This document shows positions 35,301 to 43,622 of a stretch of 48,521 bases of DNA, one piece after another. Made by a program: the position numbers and the translations under genes. Under the pieces are notes generated by a model. That model had not been told where the DNA came from. It saw only the letters and a program-made list of their open reading frames with translations, and searched no databases. This stretch comes from Candidatus Thalassarchaeaceae archaeon. GTDB taxonomy: Archaea; Thermoplasmatota; Poseidoniia; Poseidoniales; Thalassarchaeaceae. Each line of letters opens with the position of its first letter. Within the stretch, counting starts at the first letter, position 1. The stretch spans positions 1 to 48,521 of the forward strand of contig JASLKH010000056.1 in NCBI GenBank assembly GCA_030747675.1, written 5' to 3'.

Positions 35301-35543
35301 GAAATGAATCAGAAAGGCGAATCAAAGGAACCTATTGAGAATATTTTCTGGCCTGAAGGCAAGGCCCCAAAAGGCCTTTATTACATCTACATACATTTCT
35401 ATAAAGAGCATCAATTATTCAGAAAAATTGACATTTCTGAATGCCGAGTCCAAATCTTATATCAAGGACAACGGACAGAATATGCTGCACAGATGTCACT
35501 TTCTAATAAATTACAATTCATTACAATGCTTAAGGTGGAATAA
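32376..35543 (+). CDS. Large helical-repeat protein with two YfaP/DUF2135-like domains
   Basis: A 1055-residue protein starting with TTG, preceded by GGAGGGAG at 7 bases. An N-terminal transmembrane helix (about 4-20) is followed by acidic linker and about 450 residues of repeated helical units with a recurring I-x-I/F-x-GV turn (IQITGVSPLQENELTELL, IHFEGVNEEQLTALIEIR, IVIEGVNEDQELALTEIK). A first YfaP-like domain lies at about 575-705 (LSLLWNNKNDLDLIV, SSCGGILDLEM). A second helical block of three units follows, and a second YfaP-like domain at about 930-1055 (ISLLWDNKNDFNVLV, SSDGGYQDIEM), which has lost the LDL and Cys features. Probable membrane-attached, exported scaffold. Confidence 0.75.
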   Translation: MAIEVGYIVAALIAGVLIWQATSQLGSKRRTRTSLLETFAIEDIAVADEPFTPRKDSNASLLTPRIEYQEELIPFGSTHSLEKAPDIKNEKESNLEGEVTTLKEVAIERYSVRERSNEKVSECKELIQLIKDLREQYNVEIDDEFLEGPLEGLTLAELDIRQSSLLEVYDKLYQHSFQEQVQKVRREQLEFESKVGEKENQTAAGKLANLADELSNLRREEELYRQIQSSKTTKTLESLDMSNLDVDTTKRITAHYDFYYSRLSEIERLRTESERYEFHTNAILDCDEKEKLLTMVFDGVNTRMRVELEERREKRAIALDLRDKMEQQNANAAELRLEIETAVSTTAIDQIQITGVSPLQENELTELLHVTRQQLAYSELETIIQNCEYVLELDAIHFEGVNEEQLTALIEIRANKRAELVEFAKLEKFEEQYTAYLDSMPGIDDIEELLGIEIENVSESQAQELENLRLSRLDHLEEIERIRIEQEQAENFENLRKQLESAKTSNEVEAIVIEGVNEDQELALTEIKSEVFEILLEDEKVTEYVEKAEKASKSPPSPDNFDFDTESTFRTRVKTLGAKDGLLRLSLLWNNKNDLDLIVRTSKGEIIHRGSRNSSCGGILDLEMNAKPEMSSAMENIVWPNGKIPPEGTYNIFIWHRNRHQKLRRTDPTEYTLRAKVGAEYFQYEGKISYGDNLRLIASIEVPESNTMQNRMVTEGNLYQELRSTAKSAKKLKEFPEIDDELSSLHKVMLERIIEKKTSEIKEKAERRRAEKQAAEYSRIILEIESSMNLDELSAVRYDKASDEEIVTIEKLITKRSKAIESGLKKQEIMEMKQRIQDFKTQINEAKTLVDLSSIIFDDIEKRDAITLQRLRTARRKTLQKKLSTDDVEKDKQDRLHKALNEAYSRGGLQPLPADEGRPSAFNERLEDANAGIGDVQISLLWDNKNDFNVLVITPSQEIIHPRNRKSSDGGYQDIEMNQKGESKEPIENIFWPEGKAPKGLYYIYIHFYKEHQLFRKIDISECRVQILYQGQRTEYAAQMSLSNKLQFITMLKVE

Positions 35544-35545
35544 CA

Positions 35546-38500
35546 ATGACAGGAAACACAGAAAAAACGTCGAAAGTGGCACCCACCCTCCTTATTTTGA
35601 TTATGCTAATCCAAATTTTATCCCCATTCCAAATCCCCAATAATTTGCAATCCGAGCAAGAAATATCAGATTCTACATTAGGGCGAACAGCCTACCCTGA
35701 CATCAATATTACAGCAATTATTTGGATTGGACCCTCATATTATTGCATTCTATGTGTTATTGATGTGCTGGCACCTGTTGAACAAGAAGTCATGATAAAA
35801 TTCCGCAACGATGGTTTACTGAAGGCTGACAGCACTCATTTCCGATTCGATGTTAATTCAGTAGAAATAGCCAATCATACATTTTTCAATGTCATGCCTG
35901 GGGAGGAACAAAACTACATTTTCACATGGACCCCAACTTTAGGTAATGGCCAAACATTCCAAGCATATGCAGCAATAACACCCGTGGGCGCAGACCCAGA
36001 TATGTCCAATAATCAAAAAATCAAGGGTTTCAACTCTTACTTTGATCAAAACGATGGAGATATTTACTCCGATACATTACCACCGGGAGGAACCAGGTTA
36101 CCAGGGGAACCATCAAGTGTTTCTGTTGGTGTTAGAAATGCAGGAAACACAGAAAGTGAAGTTACGACATTAATCTCCCTCACCCCCAGTGGGGGGGGGC
36201 CACCGACTGAATTTTTCTCACAACCGATCAATTTGTCTGCTGGAAGTGTGGCAGAACCAGCTCAAGTAACGTTATCCTCAGTGATGATTGATGGTACAAA
36301 TCTCTCAGGTAGTTATATGATGGCAGGCAATGTTTACTTCAATAGTACACTAGCCCCTCAGGCAGTCGTATCAATTGTCCCGAGAATAGTCACCTTTAGT
36401 CCATATCGGGCCACCATAGTGTCCCCAAGTGACCGTGCAGTCGAACCAGGAAACTCAGCCACCCTGACATTCATAGTTCAAAACATAGGCGAATCTGCAG
36501 ACCGATTCAATATTTCAGTACACTCAGTGCAAGGCTGGTTTGACTCTTCATCCCCGTCCGCACCCGCTTCACAAACTCCAATTATATCACCGGGCTCTTC
36601 AGCCGTAATCCTAGTCCCTGTATCAGTCCCATTAAACACAAATCGTTCAGAATCAGATCTAATTACTGTGGAAATTGAGAGTGAAGGCGCAGTACCATCG
36701 TACAATGTTTCAGGATCCTCTGCTGTTATGGCAGGAGACATATTACAAGGAACTCTAAACACATCAGCGTGGAATGTGCAAATAATTCCGGGTCAAACAG
36801 AATCGATACAATATACGTTAAACAACACAGGAACATCTCCATCATTCTTTGAACTTGATACAGGCTTTGCTCAGGTTGCACCCGGTTGGTCAGCCACAAT
36901 TGAACCTGAAACAACACCCTACATGACTGTTGGAGCATCCATTGTAGTTACAGTCACAGTATCCCCTCCTGCTCTTTCATTACCATTTGATCCAACAACG
37001 AAACTCGCTGAAGGCAATTCCTTGACATTGTGGACAACTGTCCAACCCACATTACAAGACCAAACTGCAGGCGCCCCAAATGTTCAGGAAACAATTCTTG
37101 AAGTCCAACCTGCAGTTATGATTGAATTTATCACAGATGAAACAGATCTAATAGTTGACATATCTGAATTAAATTCAGGTGCGATTGGAAAGCACATCTA
37201 TTTCGATATGGAACTTCGTCATAATTTAATGAGTAATTTAAGCTCTTTAGTTGACATAGAATTGCGAACAGCCCCTAGTGCTTTTGACCCCTCGAGAAGC
37301 GGAGTAGGCTCACAAGAAATTTTGAGATGGAATAGTTCTGTGACACCGAATAATGCAACAATGAATCCAGGTGATACACAGGCCCTCTTGGCTTCAGCAC
37401 TGGGGCCATTCGAAAGTCCCCTTGCCGGAATCATAAGCATCGATGTTATTGCCAATTTGACATTATCTGGAGCCTTAAGTGGTATTCAGGCCCCAGAAAC
37501 AACTCTAACATGGAGTATTTCCATTCCTGAATTAACTGAGGTGGAAATCGGAATCCCAGAACCCACAATAGTTGTCCCTGGAATCTCCGGCACAGCATCA
37601 GTAAACATCAACAATACAGGGAACCACAAGACAAATCTGTCATACACAGTAGAAGGTCCGGCAGGTTGGACAGTTTCAACTTCTCCAACGGAAGTTACAG
37701 GGTTGGGCTCAACATTCGATACATACCCTTCTATTGGAACCGATAATACAACTGTTTCAGTGACAGCAATAGCCCCTGCTCTTTGGCGTGCCGATGATGT
37801 ACCAGACATAACCCTGACAGTTTTGGATGAAAATGGTGAAAATGTCACCCAAGAAAATATACCTTTCTTGGTCCAAGAATTGATCGAAGCCGTACTTTTA
37901 CCCGATGAAGCAGCAGCCTATCTCCCAGTTAATGAAACAGAAATTATCCTGTTGAAAGTAACAAATTCAGGTAATAGTCATCAAGAATTTTCTATGATGG
38001 TTGAGGATACCTTAGCAGACATAAACTTACGAGTCCTCTCAAATTCAACGATGTCACTAGATCCCGGTGAAGATGCCTTCGTTGATATCGAAGTTGAATC
38101 AGGCCAATTCGCACGAGCCGATGAAAACCATAGTTCAGTTGCAACTCTATATCACAACGGTGTCGGCATCGCTCAAACCTCAATCTTTGTAGAAGTATTA
38201 CCTAATCACGACATCGTATTCGAACACCATCCTGATTACTCAGTTACGCCCGGCAAGGAAGCACCAATCGCATTCAATATTACAAACAACGGAAATCTCG
38301 ATGAGAATATCAATTTCTCAGCAATTCTTCCAGAAGGTTGGAGTGCAGAAATAAGCCCTGAAAACATGACAATATCAGCCGGCACCCAGGAAGTAAAAAC
38401 AGTCAATGTAGTCGTTAATGTACCACCAATGTCAAGTGGTTCAGGCCCTGAAGCTGACAGTACTCATGAAATGCTTTTCACTGCTACAAACGCTACCGAC

Positions 38501-40330
38501 AATGTAATTGCTGGAACTACAGTAGTGAATTTTACGACAGTCCCCATTTTCGATATTGAAGCTGAGAACTTCCCCGATTTAATTGAGATGTTACCAGGTG
38601 AGCAACGAACGTTCGAGGTCGAGATTTCAAACGCAGGAAACCAAAATGTGTCCTTAGACATTGATTGCACAGCAGGACCCCCCTTCGATCGCTGGTTAGT
38701 TTCAAATTGTGATCAAAGCAATTATTCTCTCGACATTGGCGAAACACGAAGGATCAACTTTACAGTTGAAAATTCTGCATTGGTGCCCTACAATGGCGAT
38801 GAGGCCGATTTAACTTTGACATTTTCACCACAAGACAACCAATCAGGAGATAGAACAATATCTTCAGAATTAGAAGTCAAAAGAATGTGGACGGAAGAAG
38901 AGTACATGGTCACAGGAGACGGAGATTCTGGAGGGTATCCAATAGATGTCAATTGGATGCATGTCCAATCCATCGGACAAACAGCCGACGTACGTCCGAT
39001 TGATTACGAATTAAAACTCATTAATTCAACCCGTTTGATTAACACCTCATTGTATAATGGAAACCTCAATTGGGGCTTTGAATTGATTACCAGTAATGGC
39101 GCCCAAACATTCAATCCAAATTCTATTCCAACAAATTTCTCCCTAGGTGCGGCCCAGCCATTACAATTGAACAATTTACAATTTAGGCTAGACCTCCCAC
39201 CATCGGCAATTACCCCACCTGGAGATGGCTGGGTTTTGGAATTTGAACTCATCCACGCAGAAGAAGGAAATGCCACCTCAACCACAGTATTTCTTAACGT
39301 GACAGTTGATAATTGGGCAGACCCATCTATTGTATCAATTTTAATCAATGATGAATCCTTTTTCGAAGAATCTAATTCGGGGACAATAATTGCCACGATT
39401 GAAAATAATGGCAACGCTCCAACAGTCTCCAATCTGACTGCAGAACTAACTTGCGATCCAGGGATTACAATTCTCAGCCCCCCAGTTAAATCAAACATCA
39501 ATCTAACAGCCCATCAAAGCAACTATCCATTGGAATGGAGCATCAAATCAGATGCATTAAATTGGTGGCAATCGAGTCAAAATGTGGATTGCAAAGTAAC
39601 ACTTTCTTCGAATGGGGAAATGATAGGGGATCTTGAATCAAACAATGTACTCGAATCACCAATCGAATTGAATTCATGGTCCCTTCCTCTATACATATTG
39701 GTTCCATTAATTAGCGCCCTCTTCATACTGTCTAGCCGCCTCTTAAGAAAGGCAAAAGAGGACGAAAGATCATTGATGTTGAGTGCATACTCGGGTTCAA
39801 TATTACTTGGGTGCGCAACCCAATTCGGACTGGGTTCCGGACCAAACCTTGCCCTTGCAGCAACATCGCTAATTTGGACCGCTTTGATAACTTTGCATTC
39901 AGCAGGATTTGAATTCCCTGCCGTCTTATCCGATCGGCAAAACCATCTTCGAGGAAGCGAATCAATTATTGAAGATCACGATGCTGAAATTGATCGAATC
40001 ATCAATCAACTCAGAGTAAAAATATCATTCGCCCCAATTGGTTTCATCCTCATTGCACTCTTGATGCCTTCTGACATCGCATGGACACTTGAGAATATAG
40101 GATCCAGCGCCCTATATTTGTTCATGAGTGCCTTGATTGTTGAATTGACAATTCGTAGAACATTAGCAACATGGCTTTCTATCTTCGATCAATTAACAGT
40201 AGTAGAAATTGAGTCCCAAGATCTTCTCCAGCTACTAGGAACACCATCTACAGATTTACGTAGAATTACAATAGGACAACGATGGGGACAATCCCATGAT
40301 GTCAATGTGGAGGTGGAAGGCAATGTCTGA
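35546..40330 (+). CDS. Giant exported Ig-like-repeat protein with polytopic C-terminus
   Basis: A 1594-residue protein. Residues 13-31 form a signal or anchor helix (PTLLILIMLIQILSPFQIP). The long extracellular part consists of beta-sandwich units of the CARDB/NEW3-like type, with recurring patterns such as VGVRNAGNTESEVTTLISL, NNTGTSPSFFELDTGFAQ and NNGNLDENINFSAILPEGWS, many N-x-S/T sites and GW-turns before a proline. Near residue 1378 five hydrophobic segments begin (LPLYILVPLISALFILSSRL onwards) and the C-terminal end is cytoplasmic. Possible surface filament base, adhesin or membrane anchor. It overlaps the next gene by 8 bases. The link to the archaellum is only positional. Confidence 0.75.
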   Translation: MTGNTEKTSKVAPTLLILIMLIQILSPFQIPNNLQSEQEISDSTLGRTAYPDINITAIIWIGPSYYCILCVIDVLAPVEQEVMIKFRNDGLLKADSTHFRFDVNSVEIANHTFFNVMPGEEQNYIFTWTPTLGNGQTFQAYAAITPVGADPDMSNNQKIKGFNSYFDQNDGDIYSDTLPPGGTRLPGEPSSVSVGVRNAGNTESEVTTLISLTPSGGGPPTEFFSQPINLSAGSVAEPAQVTLSSVMIDGTNLSGSYMMAGNVYFNSTLAPQAVVSIVPRIVTFSPYRATIVSPSDRAVEPGNSATLTFIVQNIGESADRFNISVHSVQGWFDSSSPSAPASQTPIISPGSSAVILVPVSVPLNTNRSESDLITVEIESEGAVPSYNVSGSSAVMAGDILQGTLNTSAWNVQIIPGQTESIQYTLNNTGTSPSFFELDTGFAQVAPGWSATIEPETTPYMTVGASIVVTVTVSPPALSLPFDPTTKLAEGNSLTLWTTVQPTLQDQTAGAPNVQETILEVQPAVMIEFITDETDLIVDISELNSGAIGKHIYFDMELRHNLMSNLSSLVDIELRTAPSAFDPSRSGVGSQEILRWNSSVTPNNATMNPGDTQALLASALGPFESPLAGIISIDVIANLTLSGALSGIQAPETTLTWSISIPELTEVEIGIPEPTIVVPGISGTASVNINNTGNHKTNLSYTVEGPAGWTVSTSPTEVTGLGSTFDTYPSIGTDNTTVSVTAIAPALWRADDVPDITLTVLDENGENVTQENIPFLVQELIEAVLLPDEAAAYLPVNETEIILLKVTNSGNSHQEFSMMVEDTLADINLRVLSNSTMSLDPGEDAFVDIEVESGQFARADENHSSVATLYHNGVGIAQTSIFVEVLPNHDIVFEHHPDYSVTPGKEAPIAFNITNNGNLDENINFSAILPEGWSAEISPENMTISAGTQEVKTVNVVVNVPPMSSGSGPEADSTHEMLFTATNATDNVIAGTTVVNFTTVPIFDIEAENFPDLIEMLPGEQRTFEVEISNAGNQNVSLDIDCTAGPPFDRWLVSNCDQSNYSLDIGETRRINFTVENSALVPYNGDEADLTLTFSPQDNQSGDRTISSELEVKRMWTEEEYMVTGDGDSGGYPIDVNWMHVQSIGQTADVRPIDYELKLINSTRLINTSLYNGNLNWGFELITSNGAQTFNPNSIPTNFSLGAAQPLQLNNLQFRLDLPPSAITPPGDGWVLEFELIHAEEGNATSTTVFLNVTVDNWADPSIVSILINDESFFEESNSGTIIATIENNGNAPTVSNLTAELTCDPGITILSPPVKSNINLTAHQSNYPLEWSIKSDALNWWQSSQNVDCKVTLSSNGEMIGDLESNNVLESPIELNSWSLPLYILVPLISALFILSSRLLRKAKEDERSLMLSAYSGSILLGCATQFGLGSGPNLALAATSLIWTALITLHSAGFEFPAVLSDRQNHLRGSESIIEDHDAEIDRIINQLRVKISFAPIGFILIALLMPSDIAWTLENIGSSALYLFMSALIVELTIRRTLATWLSIFDQLTVVEIESQDLLQLLGTPSTDLRRITIGQRWGQSHDVNVEVEGNV

Positions 40331-41186
40331 ACAGGTTTTACCTCCAACTCAAGAGAGTTACAGAGCCCAAGTTACGAGATTAAATTTAATTCTTGACGAG
40401 CACATTAGAATGGTCCAAGAATCAATTGTAGACAAAGATGCTAGGGATGCTAGGAAGAGTATTCAGCAAGCGCGTTTAGACATTGATAACCTACGTTTGC
40501 AAGTCGGTAGAATGCATCGGGCGATTGGAATGTTGCACACACTTATGCGAGACCGCTCAACAACTGAAACTGAATTGGTTGACATATTGTTGACAATGAA
40601 AACAGCTGAAACCCTAATCATGCGAGGTGCCTTTGATGAATCTGCATTACAACTCGAACGACTAGCAGAACATCTATTGGCAAACAGTGCTGCTTTGAAT
40701 CCCTTTATTTTCTATGAATTTTGGATGGGAGTTGAAGCAAGGTGGAGTTCAGATTCAGAAAGTGGAAATTTATTGGTGAGGATAGAAAACACAAGCGAAA
40801 ACATCATTCCTGGATTCAATATTAAAGCCCCAGTTCCTCCAAATTGGAGAGCATCCCCAGACTCTCAATTTACAGGCACATTGAATCCTGGAGACATTTC
40901 GGATTTGGCATTTGAAATAACCCCGTCTGCAATGGCAGCAATTAGAGAAGTAGGCGCCCCAGGGAGCCTCCAAAAAAGTCTAACAATACAAACAGGATAT
41001 ACACTTTCAAACCATGGACTAACCATGGATTGTAGAGTAAAAAATACATCACAAGAGACCCTATATGACACATTATTAATGCCTTGGATTCCACCTGGTT
41101 GGAAAACACCTTCATGGCCATTTATCCGTAATTTAGATCCGAGTTCCACCGAATTGGTATCAATTTCATTGGAGTTGATCAATTGA
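40323..41186 (+). CDS. Helical plus NEW3-like protein ahead of the archaellin
   Basis: A 287-residue protein from ATG 40323 (MSEQVLPPTQESY), 5 bases after GGAGGTGG; the frame open to 40296 lies inside the previous gene. Residues 1-130 are a long helical hairpin or coiled coil (LDEHIRMVQESIVDKDARDA and onward). Residues 150-287 form a beta-sandwich like the Ig repeats of the giant protein upstream (LLVRIENTSENIIPGFNIKA, then PPGWKTPSWPF). No signal peptide, so the helical part may be cytoplasmic and bind the giant protein's tail. Unknown function; immediately precedes the archaellin. Confidence 0.65.
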   Translation: MSEQVLPPTQESYRAQVTRLNLILDEHIRMVQESIVDKDARDARKSIQQARLDIDNLRLQVGRMHRAIGMLHTLMRDRSTTETELVDILLTMKTAETLIMRGAFDESALQLERLAEHLLANSAALNPFIFYEFWMGVEARWSSDSESGNLLVRIENTSENIIPGFNIKAPVPPNWRASPDSQFTGTLNPGDISDLAFEITPSAMAAIREVGAPGSLQKSLTIQTGYTLSNHGLTMDCRVKNTSQETLYDTLLMPWIPPGWKTPSWPFIRNLDPSSTELVSISLELIN

Positions 41187-41222
41187 TAATTTGGTTGGGG
41201 CAGGATAGGGCTTGTGGGACTA

Positions 41223-41271
41223 CAATAATATACCTCATGGGACCTAATTGAAAACACAAGGAGTTGAGTAA
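41223..41271 (+). promoter_or_regulatory. Archaellin promoter and ribosome binding site
   Basis: A TATA-like element (CAATAATATA, 41223-41232) is about 40 bases before the ATG, giving a start of transcription near 41252. AAGGAG lies at 41258-41263, 8 bases before the ATG. The archaellin therefore likely has its own strong promoter inside the cluster, with a short 5' UTR of about 20 bases. Confidence 0.55.
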
Positions 41272-41850
41272 ATGAGACAAAAAGAACAAGCCCTGAAAGA
41301 GAATGGAATGGCCGCGATCGGAATCGGTGCAATGATCATATTCATTGCCCTGATTTTAGTAGCCGCAGTAGCATCGACAATTATCATCAAAACAGCTGAA
41401 GAACTTCAACAGAGAGCTGAAGCAACCGGCGACGATACACGTGACGAAATTAGTGGTAAAATCCAACTGGTTGGCGCATATGTTAGTGATGATAACGCTG
41501 CAGGAAACGCTGCAGATGAAATCACACTAATCGTGCAACTCAGTGCCGGTTCAGATACAACACTTCTTTCTAATATGGATTGGTTCATCGTTTGTGATGG
41601 TGGTGCAGGTACTTCAGATGTCAACACCGATGACTTTGACGGCGTTGCAACTGATCTTGACGGTACACTACTCACGGTCGGTTCGTCAGTCAATGCCGGT
41701 GAAACATTCCTAGTTCCAATTGACACCTCAACAAACTGTCAACCCGGTGTTGGTGACGAACAAGAACTTCGTGTAATCATCGATGGTGGTGGCGAAACTT
41801 ACGCCCAACTACATTACAATAGCGTAGACAACGGCGACACAATCGTCTGA
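41272..41850 (+). CDS. flaB: Archaellin (archaellum filament subunit)
   Basis: A 192-residue archaellin. It has the class III signal peptide (KENG followed by MAAIGIGAMIIFIALILVAA, cleaved by an FlaK/PibD-type peptidase after the Gly), then the filament-core helix and an Asp/Gly-rich globular domain (DDNAAGNAADEITLIVQLSA). The signature is direct; the family is part of the archaeal type-IV-pilin-like motility filament. Only one archaellin gene is seen. The peptidase gene is not in the window. The downstream stem-loop and its own promoter point to separate, strong expression. Confidence 0.93.
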   Translation: MRQKEQALKENGMAAIGIGAMIIFIALILVAAVASTIIIKTAEELQQRAEATGDDTRDEISGKIQLVGAYVSDDNAAGNAADEITLIVQLSAGSDTTLLSNMDWFIVCDGGAGTSDVNTDDFDGVATDLDGTLLTVGSSVNAGETFLVPIDTSTNCQPGVGDEQELRVIIDGGGETYAQLHYNSVDNGDTIV

Positions 41851-41865
41851 GCACATCATTCTCCT

Positions 41866-41885
41866 CCCCCTGTTTATTCAGGGGG
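41866..41885 (+). terminator. Stem-loop after the archaellin gene
   Basis: CCCCCTG (41866-41872) and CAGGGGG (41879-41885) pair perfectly around a TTTATT loop, 15 bases after the archaellin stop. No long T-run follows, so it may be a partial terminator or an mRNA 3'-end stabiliser that makes the archaellin transcript more abundant than those of the motor genes. Confidence 0.6.
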
Positions 41886-41909
41886 TGTGAGATATGTAGA
41901 GTGGATAGT

Positions 41910-42722
41910 ATGGGTATATTCAGCAAACTTTTCGGCGGGAAATCCGAAACAGAACTCGTTGAGTCTGAATCATCTCGTCGATTAGAGGCATTGTCAGGAC
42001 ATTACATAGATTCAACTTTAATTCCCGATGAAGCAGTCCCCATCGAAGAGGACGCTTGGACATTAGCACCATCTCCTACTCGTGCAAGAGTGGGTACAAC
42101 TGGCGCAGAACCAATGATTAAAGAGGAACCAGCACCCCAAGGGGTTGCTGCAATTGACACAAAAGAGATTGAACAAAAAATGGACAACCGCTTCGATAGA
42201 ATAGAAGCGACCATGGCAATGATGGATGCCAGATTAACCCAGATTCGTGAAACTACAGAAACATCCCACATATTGCCTACAGACACATTAGTTACTGCAG
42301 AAGAAGACTCAGAAGAAGACTCAGAAGGGCAACAATCTGACTCAGACGAGGGAGAATCGACATCCATCAGTCAAACAGTGAGTCTATTGGATTTGTATGA
42401 AGACCGAGTGGCAGACCTCAATCCCTTTCTTGAACGAAGACCAGGTGATCAAGATGCAGGACTATCGGTAACTACGAGCGAAATTGCCGCGTTATTATTG
42501 GATAATTTGTCTGGACCAGCCACCACTACATTTCTTGTCAAAGCGAAGGAAAGTGGAACAATTAGTGCCGCTGAAACCAAAGAATTGGGAGGCCTCATCC
42601 AACTCGCCGATCCCGCCGTTAACAACAACGGTGGTGAGCATTTACCACATAGAGAATTACTAATGTTCAATGCAATGATTGAAGCTTGGCGCGTTGCTAA
42701 AACCAATGATGAGGGGGCCTGA
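41910..42722 (+). CDS. Archaellum-locus protein in the ArlCDE position
   Basis: A 270-residue soluble protein from ATG 41910 (MGIFSKLFGGKSETEL); an in-frame GTG three codons earlier is possible. Residues 1-80 are a basic-to-acidic linker; about 80-115 is a helical coiled segment (KEIEQKMDNRFDRIEATMAM); 130-160 is an acidic Glu/Ser stretch; 160-260 is a helical domain (DLYEDRVADLNPFLERRPGD onwards, then SEIAALLLDNLSGPA). It takes the place of ArlC/D/E between archaellin and FlaF, but I do not see the standard ArlD/E domain. It may be a divergent cytosolic scaffold. Confidence 0.55.
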   Translation: MGIFSKLFGGKSETELVESESSRRLEALSGHYIDSTLIPDEAVPIEEDAWTLAPSPTRARVGTTGAEPMIKEEPAPQGVAAIDTKEIEQKMDNRFDRIEATMAMMDARLTQIRETTETSHILPTDTLVTAEEDSEEDSEGQQSDSDEGESTSISQTVSLLDLYEDRVADLNPFLERRPGDQDAGLSVTTSEIAALLLDNLSGPATTTFLVKAKESGTISAAETKELGGLIQLADPAVNNNGGEHLPHRELLMFNAMIEAWRVAKTNDEGA

Positions 42723-42725
42723 AAT

Positions 42726-43127
42726 GTGGGTGGCTCCGTTAGTATCGCAGCATTGATTGTTGGAACCACTCTGCTAGGGATTTTTGCCCTAGCGTCACTA
42801 TCACTTTCAGAAAGTACAAAACAGGCAGCGGAAGCAGGAAGCGAGTCAATCCATGAACCTGAAATTAGATTGATTAATGCTTCAGAGAGTAGTGGTATTG
42901 TGAATGTAAATATCACAAACACAGGGTCTGAAACAATTTCTTTCGATCACCTTTGGCTCAGCATTGATGGGGATGCCCCCATTCGTACAAGCAGCCATTA
43001 CAACCTCACTCTGTCTTTATTCCCTGGTGAAACTCAACATCTTACACTGACTGGAACAGGAGCCAACTCCCCTTCTAGAATTTCAGCAGCTTGTTTCGGG
43101 GCCCATTCAGCGGTTGCATTCACATGA
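42726..43127 (+). CDS. flaF: Archaellum protein FlaF (stator/S-layer-facing)
   Basis: A 133-residue protein starting at GTG 42726. One N-terminal helix (IAALIVGTTLLGIFALASLS) is followed by a beta-sandwich (IRLINASESSGIVNVNITNT, then TISFDHLWLSIDG), which is the FlaF layout of a membrane anchor with an extracellular domain that contacts the cell surface. Length, position and partner FlaG fit. GAGGGGG is upstream of the GTG. FlaF/FlaG form the stator-like complex of the archaellum. Confidence 0.85.
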   Translation: MGGSVSIAALIVGTTLLGIFALASLSLSESTKQAAEAGSESIHEPEIRLINASESSGIVNVNITNTGSETISFDHLWLSIDGDAPIRTSSHYNLTLSLFPGETQHLTLTGTGANSPSRISAACFGAHSAVAFT

Positions 43128-43136
43128 GGTGTTATG

Positions 43137-43622
43137 ATGGCTGATGGTGGTGCCAGTGAATTGGTGATGTTGGTAACGGGTTTACTGACGGCAGGAATTG
43201 TTGCGAGTTTACTAGTAGCATCATGGGGTAGTTTAGCAGAGATTGTTGGCGATACTCAAACCCAAATCCAAGTCGACTCCAAGACCCGGGCATCATTAGC
43301 CAGTGACCCAATGCAGATTGCATGGGATCAGGCGACATGCAATCTCACAATCCATATCCAAAATTCAGGGGAACTCCGCTTGAAGATGGATAATATTGGT
43401 GCAATCGTCAATGGGACACCAACATCTGTTTCAGGTTCCCAATTAATTGGTTCTGCAATTGCATGGACAAGTGGTGAAGTAGCAGAATTCTATCTATGCC
43501 CTACAGGTTTGAATTTGGCAACAGGACAGGAGACACCCTTGATTATCATTGTTCAAAGTGAGGAATATAGTGGAGATATTTCCGGCAAGCATTCCTTTTC
43601 AGAGGTGATTAGAATTGCCTGA
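43137..43622 (+). CDS. flaG: Archaellum protein FlaG
   Basis: A 161-residue protein (MADGGASELVMLVTG); the ATG at 43137 is 5 bases after GAGGTG, whereas the ATG at 43134 is too close. One transmembrane helix (about 8-30) precedes a beta-rich domain (CNLTIHIQNSGELRLKMDNI). This architecture, the position after FlaF and the overlap with FlaH support FlaG, the partner of FlaF in the stator-like complex. Sequence conservation is low, as usual. Confidence 0.83.
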   Translation: MADGGASELVMLVTGLLTAGIVASLLVASWGSLAEIVGDTQTQIQVDSKTRASLASDPMQIAWDQATCNLTIHIQNSGELRLKMDNIGAIVNGTPTSVSGSQLIGSAIAWTSGEVAEFYLCPTGLNLATGQETPLIIIVQSEEYSGDISGKHSFSEVIRIA

